A stretch of DNA of 64,000 nucleotides from an uncultured Caproiciproducens sp. (GTDB lineage: Bacteria; Bacillota; Clostridia; Oscillospirales; Acutalibacteraceae), in NCBI RefSeq assembly GCF_963664915.1, contig NZ_OY761810.1, positions 372,001 through 436,000 on the forward strand. Direction: 5' to 3'. Below, in pieces: positions 17,767 to 25,824 of the stretch. The notes below the pieces were generated by a model. It was not told the DNA's origin, did not search any database, and saw only the letters and a list, made by a program, of their open reading frames with translations. The position numbers were made by a program, and so were the translations under genes. Position 1 is the stretch's first letter; each line of letters begins with the position of its first letter.

Positions 17767-19365
17767 CTATTTGTTCACGCGCTCGTGCCGCAGAACACGT
17801 CCGGCGCGGGTTCCTGTATGTTTTCCGTCTTTTACCACTGTCTCGCCGTTGATCATCACCATGTTAATCCCCTCCGGATACTGCGCGGGATCGGTGAACG
17901 TACCCTTGTCAATGATGGTATTTGGATTAAACAACACAATATCGGCGAAATAACCGGGCTTAAGCTGCCCGCGTTCTTTGATATGCATGGTTTCGGCGGC
18001 TTTGGCGGTCATTTTGTAGACCGCTTCCTCCAACTTAAGTGCTTTGTCCTCGCGCACATATTTGCCAAGGATTCTCGGAAAGCTTCCGTACACACGGGGA
18101 TGCGGCTTGCCGCCAAGCAACCCGTCGGTACAGGCGTTCATCTCGGGGCGCTTCATGAAGAGCTGGACATGCTCCTCGGTGCCGTAGAAGTCCACCATGC
18201 CAACGGCATTTTCTTCTTCCATCAGCAAATCAAAGGTTGCCTCGTAGGGGTTTTTGTCATGCAGCTTACCGAGTTGTGTCAGGCTCAGACCGATAGCATT
18301 TTCATTTTTTTTATTCTTGACGCTGGTGACAAAAATGTTGTCAAGGCCCGCGAAGTCTACGAAGTTATCCCAGCCCGGAATACCGTTCTCAATGTCCTCC
18401 ACCATTTTTTTACGCAGTTCTTTGTCGTGGAGGCGTGCCACGAGCTTGTCGGTGCCGCCGTCGTGCACCCATGGCGGCAAAATCACGCCCAGCATGGTGC
18501 TGCCCGCCACATACGGATACTGATCAAAGGAGACTTTTACGCCTTCGGCCTTTGCTTTTTCAAGCAGCGCGACCACCTTGTCAATTTTATCCCAGTTCTT
18601 TTTGCCACAGACCTTGAAGTGTGAATAGTGGATACGTACGCCGGACTCTCTGCCGATGCGGATGACCTCTTCCATGGATTCCAGAATGGTATCCGCCTCG
18701 CTGCGCTGATGAATGACGAACAGGCCATCGTACTCCGCCACTACCTTGCACATCTCGATGATTTCTTCTGTGCGGCCATAGGCGCAGGGCATATAAATTA
18801 AACCTGTGGAAAGACCCATCGCGCCGGCTTCCATCTCGCGGCGGGTGATGTCCCGCATTTTCTGTGTTTCCTCCGGCGTCGGCTGGCGGTTATCCAACCC
18901 CATCGCCTCCATGCGGATATTGCCGTGCGGTACAAGATAGCATTCGTTGAGGCCCGGCCCAACTTTTTCTATCATAGCCAGATAACCGGCTGTGTCCTTA
19001 AAGTGCCAGTCAATTGCGTCGCTGTCACCGTCCAGTCCCGCAAGGTTTTTTCGCCACGGGCTGATGTACTGTTCCGGCAGCGGTGCCATTGCAACGCCGT
19101 CCTGCCCGAGCACTTCGGTGGTTACACCCTGCATCACCTTTGGCAGTACTTCGGGATTCAGCAGAATCTGCAAATCACTGTGGCTGTGGGTATCAATAAA
19201 ACCGGGGGACACCACAAGGCCGGAGGCGTCAATGACCTTCATTTCTCCGCTTTCGGCTACGTCGCCGATTCTTTCAATTCTGTCGCCATCAATCAGCAAG
19301 CTGCCCTTAAAACCGGGTTTTCCGCTGCCATCTACAATCAGACCATTTTTAATCAAGGTTTTCAT
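17767..19365 (-). CDS. D-aminoacylase/N-acyl-D-amino-acid deacylase family amidohydrolase
   Basis: Metal-dependent amidohydrolase of 532 aa. It has the small N-terminal barrel (MKTLIKNGLIVDGSG), the FIDTHSHSD metal motif near 55-63, later metal-ligand histidines in VIHQRSE and IHYSHFK, an Asp in NACTDG, and the family's C-terminal ADIVLFNPNTIIDKGTF. D-aminoacylases hydrolyse N-acyl-D-amino acids (EC 3.5.1.81). The segment that carries the zinc-bridging Cys in characterised enzymes (GNCG) reads GQDG here. Neighbours are a symporter, an M20 hydrolase, a diaminopropionate lyase, RidA and a DauR-like regulator, which points to D- or modified amino-acid salvage. The exact substrate is open. Confidence 0.85.
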   Translation of the reverse strand: MKTLIKNGLIVDGSGKPGFKGSLLIDGDRIERIGDVAESGEMKVIDASGLVVSPGFIDTHSHSDLQILLNPEVLPKVMQGVTTEVLGQDGVAMAPLPEQYISPWRKNLAGLDGDSDAIDWHFKDTAGYLAMIEKVGPGLNECYLVPHGNIRMEAMGLDNRQPTPEETQKMRDITRREMEAGAMGLSTGLIYMPCAYGRTEEIIEMCKVVAEYDGLFVIHQRSEADTILESMEEVIRIGRESGVRIHYSHFKVCGKKNWDKIDKVVALLEKAKAEGVKVSFDQYPYVAGSTMLGVILPPWVHDGGTDKLVARLHDKELRKKMVEDIENGIPGWDNFVDFAGLDNIFVTSVKNKKNENAIGLSLTQLGKLHDKNPYEATFDLLMEEENAVGMVDFYGTEEHVQLFMKRPEMNACTDGLLGGKPHPRVYGSFPRILGKYVREDKALKLEEAVYKMTAKAAETMHIKERGQLKPGYFADIVLFNPNTIIDKGTFTDPAQYPEGINMVMINGETVVKDGKHTGTRAGRVLRHERVNK

Positions 19366-19405
19366 TTATTTTTACCTCCTGAAAATTATCATTAAGATGT
19401 TGTCC

Positions 19406-20884
19406 CTATTCCTCATTAAATTGAATTTCCGGTGCTGGCGCAACACCCATTTTCTTATCAATGGCAGATATTAGGAAGATTGCAATGAATGCCACGATGC
19501 CGCCTGGTACCATTGCACTGAGGTCCCAAGGTGAATGCAGCGCATAAATCCACACAGCCGCAACCACGGTGCCGACCACGATGGAGATAAAGCCCGCTCG
19601 TTTAGTAACATTCTTATAGAAAATACCGCAGATAAATGCCGCGAAGGGGCCTGCACTTCTCAGAGCGAACGCGCCCATCATAACGCTGATGATGTTCGAC
19701 GCGGTGAGCGCTACAAAAAGGCCGAAAATGCCAACAACAACCATCGCTACGCGGGAAATCCAGATTTCCTTTTTGTCATCCTTAACGCCCTTATTAATGT
19801 AGGGAGTGAAAATGTCATTGGTGACCATGGTAGCCGTGCCAATCATATTGCCGGAGGCGCTGCTCATGGTTGCCGCAACGACTGCCGCCAGAACAATACC
19901 TGCAACAGCCGGCGGAGCAAAGCGGACGGTGGCTTCTGCCAAGGCATTTTTCTGTGCACCTGCCGCCGCATAGCCGTCAATGCACACATAAGCGACCAGG
20001 CCGATAATGGCAGGGATGATTGCGAACGCGGCAGACACAAGACCCGCCAGCACAGAACCGAGTTTTGCGGACCTTCCGTTCTTAGCGGAGCAGTAGGTCT
20101 GCACGATTTCCTGACCTGTGGGAAACGTCATAAAGTACATTACTATGTAGCCGATAATAGTGGTAAAACCGATTTTAGTCATGCTCAGCAAATTAAGAGA
20201 CTCACCGGAGGCCGCATGAATACCCTGTGCCTTGGTGAACAGAGCGCCAAAGCCGCCGACATCTTTATTGTTTACCATAATGAACATGGCGACCGACATA
20301 CCGATTGTGATAAACAAAACGTGCATGAGGTTTGCCGCGGTAACCGACTTAAAGCCGCCGACCATGGTGTAAATGATCACAACGATAGTGGTGATGATAG
20401 CGGCGATTTTAAATCCGATGCCGGTCAAAACGCTGATGATGGATGCGGTAGCGATAATCTGCGCACCTGTTGCCATGAAAAGCGCGGCAATGGATGTGAA
20501 TGCTGTAAAAATATGGGACGCCTTGCCGTAACGCTTGCTGATAATTTCCGGCACAGTGTTTGCTTGCGCCTTCCTAAAATAGGGAGCAATAAAAGAAACC
20601 AGAACAAATCCGATGCCCGCGGCAATCACATACCAGCTTGCGGACAAGCCGTATTTATAGACGTTGGTCGCGATGCCGGTTGTGCTCGCACCACCCGTAT
20701 TTGCTGCAAACAAAGTGCCTGCAAGCACAAAGGGCCCCAGAGACTTGCCTGCCATCAGAAAGTCGTCATTGCTTTGCTTCTCAAGCTTGGATTGCTTGCG
20801 CTTGGACACAATTAATCCGATTGCCACAGTTGCCGCCATATACAGTAAAATAATAACCGATGCTGTAATTTGTGAGCTGCTCAT
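19406..20884 (-). CDS. Sodium:solute symporter (SSS family)
   Basis: Integral membrane protein of 492 aa with about 13 helices. SSS-family marks include DDFLMAGKSLGPFVLAGTLF near 40-60 and GGASTTG with the following NVYKYG. An N-terminal helix starts right after MSSSQITAS and the C-terminus is hydrophilic. It imports a solute with Na+. It lies between the deacylase and the M20 hydrolase with short gaps (40 and 26 bases), so it probably brings in the acyl- or D-amino acid on which they act. Confidence 0.9.
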   Translation of the reverse strand: MSSSQITASVIILLYMAATVAIGLIVSKRKQSKLEKQSNDDFLMAGKSLGPFVLAGTLFAANTGGASTTGIATNVYKYGLSASWYVIAAGIGFVLVSFIAPYFRKAQANTVPEIISKRYGKASHIFTAFTSIAALFMATGAQIIATASIISVLTGIGFKIAAIITTIVVIIYTMVGGFKSVTAANLMHVLFITIGMSVAMFIMVNNKDVGGFGALFTKAQGIHAASGESLNLLSMTKIGFTTIIGYIVMYFMTFPTGQEIVQTYCSAKNGRSAKLGSVLAGLVSAAFAIIPAIIGLVAYVCIDGYAAAGAQKNALAEATVRFAPPAVAGIVLAAVVAATMSSASGNMIGTATMVTNDIFTPYINKGVKDDKKEIWISRVAMVVVGIFGLFVALTASNIISVMMGAFALRSAGPFAAFICGIFYKNVTKRAGFISIVVGTVVAAVWIYALHSPWDLSAMVPGGIVAFIAIFLISAIDKKMGVAPAPEIQFNEE

Positions 20885-20910
20885 AATCCTCTACCTCCTA
20901 AAGTATGTGT

Positions 20911-22095
20911 CTATCTCAAAAGGGCTTTCATCACCGCGTAGTATGCCTCGGCGACCTTGGTGAGCTGCTCAGTCTCAATGTACTCGTTGAGCGTATGAGC
21001 CAGACTTTCCTGCGACGGTCCGATGCCGAGCGTTTTAATACCGGCTTCTCCGGCGTAGTGGCTGCCGTTGGTGCAGAAGTTGTACTGGGTAATCTGCGGC
21101 TCAAAACCCTCCGCCCGCATTTCCTTCAGAACATCCTGTACAAACGGTTCCTCTTTGTCATAGAGCCAGCCGGGGAAGAAACGCTCGTCCGTGATTTTGT
21201 TGCCGGTATAGCAGGTTTCGGTTCCCACTGCATAAGACACCTTCGCTTTGAGTTCGCTATCCTCCGCCATCAGCTTCTGCAGCAAGTCCTGAATGGGCTT
21301 GAGCACGCTTTCCTTTGTTTCGCCAACCAGCAAGCGGCGGTCGTAGGTGGCGCGGCAGTATTCCGGTACCACAGAGGCACCCGGATACGGCGCGCTCTTT
21401 ACGTCGGTGAGCTCAAGAATCCCATTGCCCAATACGGGATGCTGCGTGGGCGTAAGCGTACGGATGGCCTCAATCACTCTGCACATTTTGTAAACGGCGT
21501 TGATGCCCTTTTCGGGGTTTGCGGAATGCGCAGGCTTGCCGAAGGTTTCAACGACAATCTCGGCGCGCCCTCGCTGCCCGATTTTGATGTTCAGCTGCGA
21601 AGATTCGCCGATGACCACATAGTCCGGTTTGACCCGTTCGCTGATTTTGCGGGCGGCAACCCCCTCAAAGCACTCCTCGTGCACCACGCCCGACACATAG
21701 ATGTCTCCCGCAAAATTCTTGCCGCTATCGGCAGCAAAGTTTGCGGCGGCCGATGCCATTGCAGCAAGCGCGCCTTTCATGTCCGAGGTGCCTCTGCCAA
21801 AGATTTTGCCGTCAGCAATGTCGGCGGCAAACGGGTCGTGTTCCCATACGGCGGGGTCGGTTACGGGAACGGTATCCATGTGTCCGTCAAAAAGCAGCTT
21901 TTTGCCCGGGCGGTTTCCTTTGATGTGTCCGATCATATTCCCATAGTCATCCACAAACACATCGTCAAAGCCATGTCCCTCAAAGAATAACTTCAACTCG
22001 GCAGCAACGCCATTTTCCTCACCTGAATAACTTTTTTGGCGAACAAGCTTTCTGCAAAGCTCAATCACTGCGTCCTGTCTGTCTTTTGTCAGCAT
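20911..22095 (-). CDS. M20-family zinc hydrolase, YgeY-like
   Basis: Di-zinc amidohydrolase/peptidase with FDGHMDTVP near 75, GRGTSDMKGA near 105, VVHEECFEG near 145 and GRAEIVVETFGKPAHSA (dimerisation domain). The protein resembles YgeY, which in other bacteria sits beside YgeX (diaminopropionate ammonia-lyase), as it does here. GGAGG lies 8 bases before ATG 22095, so I prefer it to the ATG at 22110, inside whose first codons the ribosome site lies. Likely removes an N-linked group from an amino acid before the lyase acts. Confidence 0.88.
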   Translation of the reverse strand: MLTKDRQDAVIELCRKLVRQKSYSGEENGVAAELKLFFEGHGFDDVFVDDYGNMIGHIKGNRPGKKLLFDGHMDTVPVTDPAVWEHDPFAADIADGKIFGRGTSDMKGALAAMASAAANFAADSGKNFAGDIYVSGVVHEECFEGVAARKISERVKPDYVVIGESSQLNIKIGQRGRAEIVVETFGKPAHSANPEKGINAVYKMCRVIEAIRTLTPTQHPVLGNGILELTDVKSAPYPGASVVPEYCRATYDRRLLVGETKESVLKPIQDLLQKLMAEDSELKAKVSYAVGTETCYTGNKITDERFFPGWLYDKEEPFVQDVLKEMRAEGFEPQITQYNFCTNGSHYAGEAGIKTLGIGPSQESLAHTLNEYIETEQLTKVAEAYYAVMKALLR

Positions 22096-22130
22096 ATTCA
22101 TTGCCTCCATGTTTCTTTTAATAATATTTT

Positions 22131-23345
22131 CTATTCACAGCTGGAATGTTTTCCATCCCATACTATATCTCGGTAGCCGTCCTTGTCGGTATCACCCTCG
22201 GTGGAAAAACAAAGCACTTTGGAGGACGCGTCTATTTCAAGTTGGTCTCGCAGCCATCCGAGACTGCTGTTTTGCATCAGCTCCGCTACAAAACCGAGCG
22301 TCGCCGCGCCGCTTTCCCCGGATATTACCCTTGTCTCTCCCGGCAGCGGGTTGCCCAGAATCCGCATGCCCTTTGCCGCCGCATAGTCCGGCATGGATAC
22401 AAAGTTGTCCGCGTGGTCCTGCAGCACCCGCCAGCCGATGGTGCACGGTTCACCACAGGCAAGTCCCGCCATAATGGTGTGCATTTCGCCTGTTACGAAA
22501 TGCAGTCTGCCGTCGTTGGCATAGGCAGTGCGATAAAGGCAATCCGCCTGATTGGGTTCTACAATCGTAATGATGGGTGGATGCGGATCGTCCTTGTACA
22601 AATCCGCAAAAAAGCCTGTGACGCCTCCCGACATCGCACCCACACCGGCCTGTAAGAAAATGTGTGTCGGCTTTTCCTCCCGAAGCTGCTGCGCCGCCTC
22701 ATATGCCATGGTGGTATAGCCCTCCATGATCCAGCCGGGGATGTCCTCATATCCTTCCCACGAGGTGTCCTGCACCATAATCCAGCCATACTTTTTCGCA
22801 TTTTCATTTGCCAAACGTACCGCGTCGTCGTAGTTCAGTTCGGTAATCGTAGCATCGGCACCCAGTGCCCGGATGTTTTCGAGTCGTTCCTGTGCACTGC
22901 CCTTGGGCATGTACACCACGCTTTTTTGCCCCAGCCTGCTTGCCGTCCACGCCACGCCTCTTCCGTGGTTGCCGTCGGTTGCGGTCACAAAGGTAAGCGT
23001 CCCTAGCTTTTGCTTTACTTCGTCGCTTATCATCCGCTCGTAAGGAAGCTGCGAAAGAGGAACGCCCAGTCTCTCTGCCAGATAGCTGCCGATTGCATAG
23101 CTGCCGCCCAGAACCTTAAAGGCGTTGAGACCGAACCGAAAGCTCTCGTCTTTCACCCAAATGTTTTCCAGTCCCAACCGTTTTGCCAAAGCGGTTAATT
23201 TAACGAGCGGGGTGACACTGTACTCCGGAAAGCTTTTGTGAAAAGAGTTGACCTCTTTAGCATGCGCAACGCCGAACCGTTCCACAGGATAGGTTTTTTC
23301 TCCTTTTGGGTGCTCCCGATGCACGGATTTAAAACATTCGTCCAT
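22131..23345 (-). CDS. dpaL: Diaminopropionate ammonia-lyase (YgeX/DpaL)
   Basis: PLP enzyme of 404 aa (EC 4.3.1.15) that cleaves 2,3-diaminopropionate to pyruvate and ammonia. SFRFGLNAFKVLGG near 65-80 contains the PLP lysine, TATDGNHGRGVAW near 115-127 is the cofactor-phosphate/Asn region, and GVGAMSGGVTGF near 235 is the Gly-rich phosphate loop. AAGGAGG precedes the ATG. Known family members act on both D- and L-isomers. The enamine intermediate released by such lyases explains the RidA gene directly upstream in the operon. Confidence 0.95.
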   Translation of the reverse strand: MDECFKSVHREHPKGEKTYPVERFGVAHAKEVNSFHKSFPEYSVTPLVKLTALAKRLGLENIWVKDESFRFGLNAFKVLGGSYAIGSYLAERLGVPLSQLPYERMISDEVKQKLGTLTFVTATDGNHGRGVAWTASRLGQKSVVYMPKGSAQERLENIRALGADATITELNYDDAVRLANENAKKYGWIMVQDTSWEGYEDIPGWIMEGYTTMAYEAAQQLREEKPTHIFLQAGVGAMSGGVTGFFADLYKDDPHPPIITIVEPNQADCLYRTAYANDGRLHFVTGEMHTIMAGLACGEPCTIGWRVLQDHADNFVSMPDYAAAKGMRILGNPLPGETRVISGESGAATLGFVAELMQNSSLGWLRDQLEIDASSKVLCFSTEGDTDKDGYRDIVWDGKHSSCE

Positions 23346-23373
23346 TGTTTTCCTCCTTATGTTTACTTAATGT

Positions 23374-23757
23374 TTACTTAGGCAAAACCGCAATTGCCTC
23401 AATTTCAACCATGGCGCCCTTTGGCAGGTTTGCCACTTCAACTGCGCTGCGTGCGGGGCACGGTTGCTTGAAATACCGCGCATACATTTCGTTCATTACG
23501 GAAAAATCCCTGATATCCTTCAAAAATACAGTCGTCTTTACTACGTCGTCAAGCCCGCATCCCGCTTCGGCAAGGATAGCATCAAGATTTTTAATGGATT
23601 GCTCACTTTGTGCCGTGATGCCACCTTCGGGAAAGCTGCCTGTAGAGGGGTCAATCGGAAGCTGACCCGACGCAAACACAAAGCCATTTGCGCTGATTGC
23701 CTGAGAATACGGGCCAATCGCTCCCGGAGCTTTTGTACTGGATACAACGTTTTTCAT
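23374..23757 (-). CDS. ridA: RidA/YjgF-family enamine-imine deaminase
   Basis: A 127-residue RidA protein: starts KNVVSSTKAPGAIGPYSQAI, has FASGQLPID, and ends with the conserved PARSAVEVANLPKGAMVEIE whose Arg binds the substrate carboxylate. It speeds hydrolysis of 2-aminoacrylate-type enamines to keto acids and ammonia and so protects PLP enzymes. It is the first gene of the minus-strand operon and feeds directly from the lyase next to it. AAAGGCGG lies ahead of the ATG. Confidence 0.96.
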   Translation of the reverse strand: MKNVVSSTKAPGAIGPYSQAISANGFVFASGQLPIDPSTGSFPEGGITAQSEQSIKNLDAILAEAGCGLDDVVKTTVFLKDIRDFSVMNEMYARYFKQPCPARSAVEVANLPKGAMVEIEAIAVLPK

Positions 23758-23791
23758 GAGTTACCGCCTTTTTCATAATAATTTTTTATCG

Positions 23792-23805
23792 AACTCTATA
23801 GAGTT
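23792..23805. promoter_or_regulatory. Palindrome just downstream of the ridA start point
   Basis: Perfect 14-base palindrome AACTCTATAGAGTT; outer bases TATC and GATA extend the symmetry with a one-base offset. It lies between the ridA -10 box (23818-23823) and the ridA ribosome site, a repressor-like position. Confidence 0.5.
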
Positions 23806-23817
23806 TTGATAGTTTAT

Positions 23818-23846
23818 ATTATAAATTTTTATTATAATTATTACAA
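23818..23846 (-). promoter_or_regulatory. Sigma-A promoter of the ridA-dpaL operon
   Basis: On the minus strand TTGTAA (-35, 23841-23846) and TATAAT (-10, 23818-23823) are separated by 17 bases, 61 bases ahead of the ridA start codon. Confidence 0.65.
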
Positions 23847-23855
23847 TATGCATAA

Positions 23856-23885
23856 GTAACAATAAATTATTTTATTTATTGTTAC
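23856..23885. promoter_or_regulatory. Perfect 12-base inverted repeat upstream of the ridA -35
   Basis: GTAACAATAAAT and ATTTATTGTTAC form perfect arms around a 6-base centre. The repeat sits 10 bases upstream of the ridA -35 box, an activator-like position, in the divergent region shared with the DauR-like regulator gene, which is the obvious candidate to bind it. The rest of 23758-24057 is AT-rich and holds only the promoters noted. Confidence 0.55.
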
Positions 23886-23950
23886 TATTATCAACAGATA
23901 ATTTTCATATACAGAAACAATATTTCTATATAATAATAATTTATTATTAT

Positions 23951-23979
23951 TTGTATAAAATTAATAAATATGTTAAAAT
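23951..23979 (+). promoter_or_regulatory. Probable promoter of the DauR-like regulator
   Basis: TTGTAT (23951-23956) and TAAAAT (23974-23979) with a 17-base spacer, about 80 bases ahead of the regulator ATG. The region is very AT-rich, which lowers the weight of the match. Confidence 0.45.
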
Positions 23980-24057
23980 AGACAATATAATATAAGTTAT
24001 ATATGCTGTTTTCATACCACAATTTCAATTATCATTTTTTCAAGGAGTGTGCCTTCG

Positions 24058-24720
24058 ATGACAAACATTCTGGAGTACTACAAAAAGCTGATCCCTTTTT
24101 TGGGACAAGCCATCGGTTCATATTGTGAGGTTGCCTTGCAGGACTGTCAGGCGGGCTGTATCGTCGCGATTGCCAACAGCCATATCAGCGGTCGGCAGGT
24201 GGGCTCCCCGCTGACGGACCTTGCCCGTCAGATTATCGACAATGAGGCGTGGAGAGAGCAGGACTATATTGCCAGCTATGAGGGACGCTCGCAGGACGGT
24301 CGTTTGCTGAGTTCCTCCACCTATTTCATAAAAGAGAATGACCAGTTGCTTGGCATGATATGCATAAATTGCGACACTTCCTGCTTTTCACAGCTTAGCC
24401 ATGCGTTACTCGAGCTTGGGGGACTGAAGTATTCGGGCAATCCGGTATTGATGAGCGGCGTCGGCGGCGAGACTGCCCCGAAGGAAACCTTTTTTGATGA
24501 TTTGGACTACTCCATCAACAGTACGATAGCAGAACTTTTTGGCGATCATATTCCGGATCAATTCAGCCAGGAAGACCGAATCACAATTATCCGCAAATTA
24601 AGTGACAAGGGTGTGTTTCTCGTGAAGGGCTGCGTGGGGCGCGTTTCCCATTTGCTGCGCTGCAGCGACGCCAGCGTGTATCGTTATCTATCCATTATCG
24701 GCCGTGAAAGTGAGAAATAA
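24058..24720 (+). CDS. YheO/DauR-like transcriptional regulator
   Basis: A 220-residue regulator. The N-terminal half is a YheO-type PAS-like domain (YYKKLIPFLGQAIGSYCEVA to TYFIKENDQLLGMICINCDT). The C-terminal 55 residues form the DauR-type helix-turn-helix (RITIIRKLSDKGVFLVKGCV then VYRYL). DauR controls D-arginine catabolism in Pseudomonas, and relatives control other D-amino-acid genes. It is divergent from ridA-dpaL-M20-symporter-deacylase, with two palindromes in between. AAGGAG lies 10 bases before ATG 24058; the GTG at 24049 lies against the ribosome site and is rejected. Confidence 0.87.
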   Translation: MTNILEYYKKLIPFLGQAIGSYCEVALQDCQAGCIVAIANSHISGRQVGSPLTDLARQIIDNEAWREQDYIASYEGRSQDGRLLSSSTYFIKENDQLLGMICINCDTSCFSQLSHALLELGGLKYSGNPVLMSGVGGETAPKETFFDDLDYSINSTIAELFGDHIPDQFSQEDRITIIRKLSDKGVFLVKGCVGRVSHLLRCSDASVYRYLSIIGRESEK

Positions 24721-24747
24721 CGAATGATCCGAAGTGAAACGCGAAAA

Positions 24748-24904
24748 AAACGGGGCTGTTGCAAAATAGCTCTGAATAATAAAAATGCACAAAAAGTTAG
24801 CCTGAAAGAACGTTTTGCAACGCTTTTTCAGGCTTTTTCTTGGCTATTTAAGAATATATTTGTGCAAGTTGCTATCGCAAATTCATTTTGCAACAGCCCC
24901 GTTT
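24748..24904. mobile_element. MITE-like element with 20-base perfect inverted ends
   Basis: A 157-base block bounded by perfect 20-base inverted repeats at 24748-24767 and 24885-24904. The inner 16 bases read GGGGCTGTTGCAAAAT, the kind of end found on several bacterial insertion sequences. There is no transposase frame. A T-tailed hairpin lies in the middle. No clear target duplication is visible. I read it as a non-autonomous element that now ends transcription of the regulator gene. Confidence 0.6.
24799..24840 (+). terminator. Terminator inside the MITE-like element
   Basis: AGCCTGAAA (24799-24807) pairs with TTTCAGGCT (24826-24834), followed by TTTTCTT. It sits about 80 bases after the DauR-like gene stop, so it can end that transcript. 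Confidence 0.65.
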
Positions 24905-24957
24905 CAAAAAGCTGGATAGTACATCACTTTGGATAATTCCATAGTGCGTAACCGACA

Positions 24958-25824
24958 TCAGATAAGACTTAAAAGATATTCGCCAATATGAAACGCATAG
25001 GTCAGCTGGGCTTCCCGCAGCTTTTCAGGCACATTGCGGACAAACTCATGAATTTCGAATGTGAAGTCGCCGGCATACCGTATTTCAGACAGTGTTTTCA
25101 TGATAGGCTCCCAATCGATATTGCCGTAAAACGGAGCAAGATGTTCGTCCGTGCGTCCGTGGTTGTCGTCCACATGGGTGGACTTCAGCCTATTCCCTAT
25201 CTTGTTGAGGGAAATTACCTGATCCGTTTTAGTCAAGTTTGCGTGCCCAAAGTCCCAGCAGATGCCCACAGAATCATCTTCAAAAGAATCCACTAAAGTG
25301 ACCAGTTCCTCTGCAGCGGCGGTGTACCATCTGCGATGTTCTACAAAATCCGCCATGTTTTCAAGAGCGATTCCGGAACCGTATTTTTTAGCCAGTTCCA
25401 GACAGGGCTTGAAGTATTCCTGATTTCTCTTAAGACTGCTTTGTGCAGAATAACCGTTTTCCTGTACGGTTCCCGCATGCATGGTGATCCATTTTACCCC
25501 CAGTATGCCCGAGGCGACGATGGAGCGCCGCACCATTTCCTCCAGAAAATCCCGATGTTCTATTTTAACGTTGCAGACGTTGTAAAACGGGGCATGAGAC
25601 TGGGAAAATATAAGGCCGCACCTCTGGGCGTCTTCTTTCACGGTTTCCACCCAAGTCTCCCAGTCCGGTTTTGTCAGCGGCTGTCCTGGAAAAGTCATGT
25701 CGCAGAAATTGATATCCATGACCTGAAACCCCGCCGCTTTACAGCTGTGAAGACAGTCCTGCATGGAAAAAGCCGGTTCATTGCCAAACTTATGCAAGAT
25801 ATTCGTTGAAGTTGAAAGTCTCAT
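24958..25824 (-). CDS. Sugar-phosphate isomerase/epimerase family TIM-barrel protein
   Basis: A 288-residue AP-endonuclease-2-type TIM barrel, the xylose isomerase-like fold used by many sugar epimerases. Typical parts are SQSHAPFYN, WITMHAGT, GIALENMAD, GICWDFGHANL, STHVDDNHG and FTFEIHEF, which together supply the Glu/Asp/His metal ligands. It starts one base after the stop of the glycerophosphodiester phosphodiesterase gene and is the last gene of the ugp-like operon. The polyol or sugar released from the phosphodiester is a possible substrate; none can be named. Confidence 0.85.
   Translation of the reverse strand: MRLSTSTNILHKFGNEPAFSMQDCLHSCKAAGFQVMDINFCDMTFPGQPLTKPDWETWVETVKEDAQRCGLIFSQSHAPFYNVCNVKIEHRDFLEEMVRRSIVASGILGVKWITMHAGTVQENGYSAQSSLKRNQEYFKPCLELAKKYGSGIALENMADFVEHRRWYTAAAEELVTLVDSFEDDSVGICWDFGHANLTKTDQVISLNKIGNRLKSTHVDDNHGRTDEHLAPFYGNIDWEPIMKTLSEIRYAGDFTFEIHEFVRNVPEKLREAQLTYAFHIGEYLLSLI

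Noticed and set aside
19535-20815. Open frame of 426 codons on the plus strand opposite the symporter gene
   Set aside because: It is antisense to a clear SSS symporter, rich in His/Asn/Arg/Cys without any domain, and has no ribosome site; a mirror of the symporter's codon use.
20905-21990. Open frame of 361 codons opposite the M20 hydrolase gene
   Set aside because: Antisense to a gene with all M20 motifs; composition and lack of motifs mark it as a shadow frame.
23900-23960. AT-rich palindromes of ATAATAATAA type in the divergent DauR region
   Set aside because: Low-complexity A/T sequence makes such symmetry expected by chance.
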